Source: Apostichopus japonicus (lineage: Eukaryota; Echinodermata; Holothuroidea; Aspidochirotida; Stichopodidae). Taken from it: 64,000 bases of DNA. The stretch lies in the NCBI RefSeq assembly GCF_037975245.1, contig NC_092576.1, forward strand, positions 5,752,001 to 5,816,000, written 5' to 3'. Of the stretch, positions 61,838 to 64,000 are shown piece by piece; the first letter of the stretch is position 1; every line of letters begins with the position of its first letter. The notes beneath the pieces are model-generated. The model worked only from the letters and a program-made list of their open reading frames with translations. It ran no database searches and was not told the origin of the DNA. A program made the translations under genes and the position numbers.

Positions 61838-63595
61838 GTCCGAACCAGGTTCGCGAGAAATCCGCGATGCTCGCGGGAAATCCAGCACGGCTGGCGAAAA
61901 TTAAAATCGGACAAAAAAAATAGGAAAAAACGGGACAAAAAATTTAAAAAAAAACACAAAGGACAAAAAAAGTACATCTGTAAATAAAAGGAGTAAAATT
62001 TCACATGAAAAGTTTCAGAAACATAAGGAACATGTTCAGAGAGCGTGCTCGCAATTTTAGCCACAATACCAACGAGTAATGATGTGTTCCCAACCCACTT
62101 ACAATGGCTGTTTCGCAAGCTTCAGGGTATACGTGTCACACGGACACCCACGGCTCAGCGCGGGAAGGTTGCTGTAATAAATCAGCCTCGCGGGAAATTT
62201 TTTGAACAATATTGCCATTCCACATTTGTTTATATTTGTATTGTAAGCTGGTTAGCAAACGTTTCTTCCGTATTCTTCGTATTTCTTTCTTTCGTATGAT
62301 TCGTAATTCTTTCGTATGAATTTGACTTCAGTTCAGTGTTCCCACTAAGGTGAGGGATTCCCTTCAACTGACTCAGTAACCCCCGCAAAGAAAACATTTG
62401 TCTGCTGGAAATCCCCGCATCGTTTTTATGCATTCGCGATGAGTTTATACTCAATGTACAACTTATTCACTTGACTGTATAGAGAAAAAAACTGAAAATC
62501 AATTGTGTACCAATTGTGTACGGAAAGTAAGTTAGTAGGCTGCACCTTCCAAATTTTACGAAAGATCGAGCACTTTCGAAAAATTCACGCAAAACTGGCA
62601 TATCGTACTAAATGCAACTAATGTCATGTAAACAAGCCTCTAGTCATCCATTTATGAATATACCGTAATACCACATCTGGTGTTAAGCGGGGGGGGGGGG
62701 GGGGAGAGAAAGTATTTTCTAGAATTTCCAAAAATACCGAAAAAATAATATTCTACCATAGTTAAGTGTATAGCAAATAGCCTAACCACCTCGGCAGTTA
62801 CGGATCTCACGTAACTACAAAATCACATCTAATTGTATTTTGCGGAGTTGACGTTTTCTACAAGAACATGGAAACAATATTTAGCATTGAGTTAATCATG
62901 CCAAGTGGCCTAAAACATGTGATTGCAAGGATAACTTTCATAAAGATGGCCATGATATCGTGCTATGCGTGTATGGTATGTACTGTGTCTCGTGTTTCAT
63001 GGGGTGTGCATGCGGAGGAGTCAGTTGGCTTAAAGTGTGTTTTACTGACCTATATAAATGTTACGGGGATATTTTAACCTACTTTTCTTGAACGTCTAAG
63101 ATATCATTTCGCATAACTTTACCGACCCTTTACTGACTGACCTAATTAATTTTAGATTGGGACGAAAAAAGTGGGCCATGAAAAGTTCCCTGGCAACGTG
63201 CCAAAAAATGTTAACAAACAGGTGTTAGACAGGGGATGAGCTCAGTTGTTTGGCAAGGTACCTGGGAAAATTCGCAGCACATGTACCGTGGTAGTTGGGT
63301 AGGGTTAAACACTGCAGTTGTACACTTGTACGCATAGTGCACGCTATTCATTGTTAGGCAGTCTAGAAACAGGGCTTTGCCGAACGTTGTTTATTTTATA
63401 ATAACGGAAGTTCTGTAAGTTGCACTTTTAATAGATTGAAAGACAGATTATATCTCTTTTCATATTATCACATAATATAGCTACTCTAACTTGTCATTTT
63501 AAAATTTTCATCAGTTTTGTGACAATTTAAATTAAAAAAGTTGTCAGTATTTTGCATCCTCAACTGCGAATTCTTCATCACCAGACACGCCAAAA
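61838..63595. other. No gene seen
   Basis: Flank of the transposon with short CGCGAGAAATCC/GCGGGAAATCC repeats near 61850-61880, a poly-A-rich stretch and a poly-G tract near 62690. No domain-bearing frame. Confidence 0.45.
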
Positions 63596-63599
63596 TACC

Positions 63600-63745
63600 A
63601 AATTTTTTTCGGGGGCTTTCGCCCCCAGGGTCCCCGCAAGGGGTTCTACCCCTTGACCCCACCAGGGCCCTAAGGCGGCCCCTGCACCCGATGCGCGAAC
63701 ACCGGCGGGAATTCGGCAGTGTGTTCGCGGGAAATTGAACAAGGT
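63600..63745. repeat. GC-rich hairpin-forming repeat fragment
   Basis: GGGGGCTTTCGCCCCC and AAGGGGTTCTACCCCTT are two consecutive perfect hairpins in a GC-rich island within AT-rich DNA. The style is that of a dispersed repeat or transposon end, but no inverted terminus was found here. Confidence 0.45.
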
Positions 63746-63765
63746 TTTCCAACACTCACTTACCA

Positions 63766-64000
63766 CTCGATTGAGTTTAAATGCGGTTGTATTTCAAGCT
63801 CAATGGAACCTTTCTGTTGGATTTAATGACGTACGGAACAAGAAACGTTTATGTTTTACGGTAGGCCGAGTGCATACAAGCGATTGTACTCTGTTTAGAA
63901 CTTGTGATTTTCTTTCGGATGTTATACTAATCTACGTTCGAGACTATCATCACTATTAGTATTGTGCCAGTTTGACAGGTAAGTGAGCACATTCATACAG
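63766..64000 (+). repeat. Dispersed repeat, second copy of 39628-39868
   Basis: From CTCGATTGAGTTTAAATGCG to the window end it matches the segment 0.5 kb left of the large transposon, in direct orientation with scattered substitutions. It runs off the window. Confidence 0.75.

Overview
The window is nuclear DNA of an intron-bearing animal. It is AT-rich, with long (AT)n tracts, tRNA-derived SINEs, hAT, PIF/Harbinger and Penelope-like elements, immunoglobulin-superfamily exons and a metazoan-type HECT ligase. A marine invertebrate, perhaps a deuterostome such as an echinoderm or hemichordate, fits best. That is an inference from repeat style and gene content; nothing here fixes the species.

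Layout. 1-20 kb is mostly non-coding: a tandem array of about 280 bp units, a SINE, a decayed two-exon coding remnant (7.0-8.4 kb), a 982 bp hAT-type element with an intact 8-bp target duplication, a 40-bp minisatellite with a 280-bp higher-order unit, and a tentative chain of very small exons. 20.1-26.7 kb holds parts of a tandemly duplicated IgSF receptor family: two related tail exons, one signal-peptide plus Ig exon, and a second Ig exon split by a PIF/Harbinger element that is itself split by a hAT element. Penelope-like and SINE debris lies between them. 27-40 kb holds a SINE, a second nested hAT pair, an 892-bp higher-order satellite packed with TGACCT half-sites, a broken THAP-domain gene, a 444-bp MITE and a perfect 126-bp palindrome.

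The main discovery is at 40413-61831: one complete 21.4-kb DNA transposon. Its terminal inverted repeats are identical over 49 bp and begin TATGGCAAGCCG. They are followed by arrays of CTTAAG-centred repeats, and a perfect 6-bp target duplication (CGAACC) flanks the element. Inside are two convergent multi-exon genes whose reading frames join cleanly at consensus splice sites. One is a 4-exon, 526-residue HTH plus DD34E integrase-type transposase on the minus strand. The other is a 14-exon, 836-residue protein on the plus strand with a UBX-like domain and a complete C-terminal HECT ubiquitin-ligase domain. A 161-bp minisatellite of about 17 copies lies between their 3' ends. The nearby 444-bp MITE shares the TATGGCAAGCC terminus and also has a 6-bp target duplication, so it looks like a non-autonomous relative. 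The termini, 6-bp duplication and transposase resemble what I recall of the IS3EU superfamily of Repbase; that assignment is from memory.

How the parts may work together (inference): the transposase is transcribed from the right terminal array and the ligase from the left, so each terminus doubles as a promoter region and a transposase-binding region. The UBX-HECT protein could tune the stability of the transposase or of a host factor.
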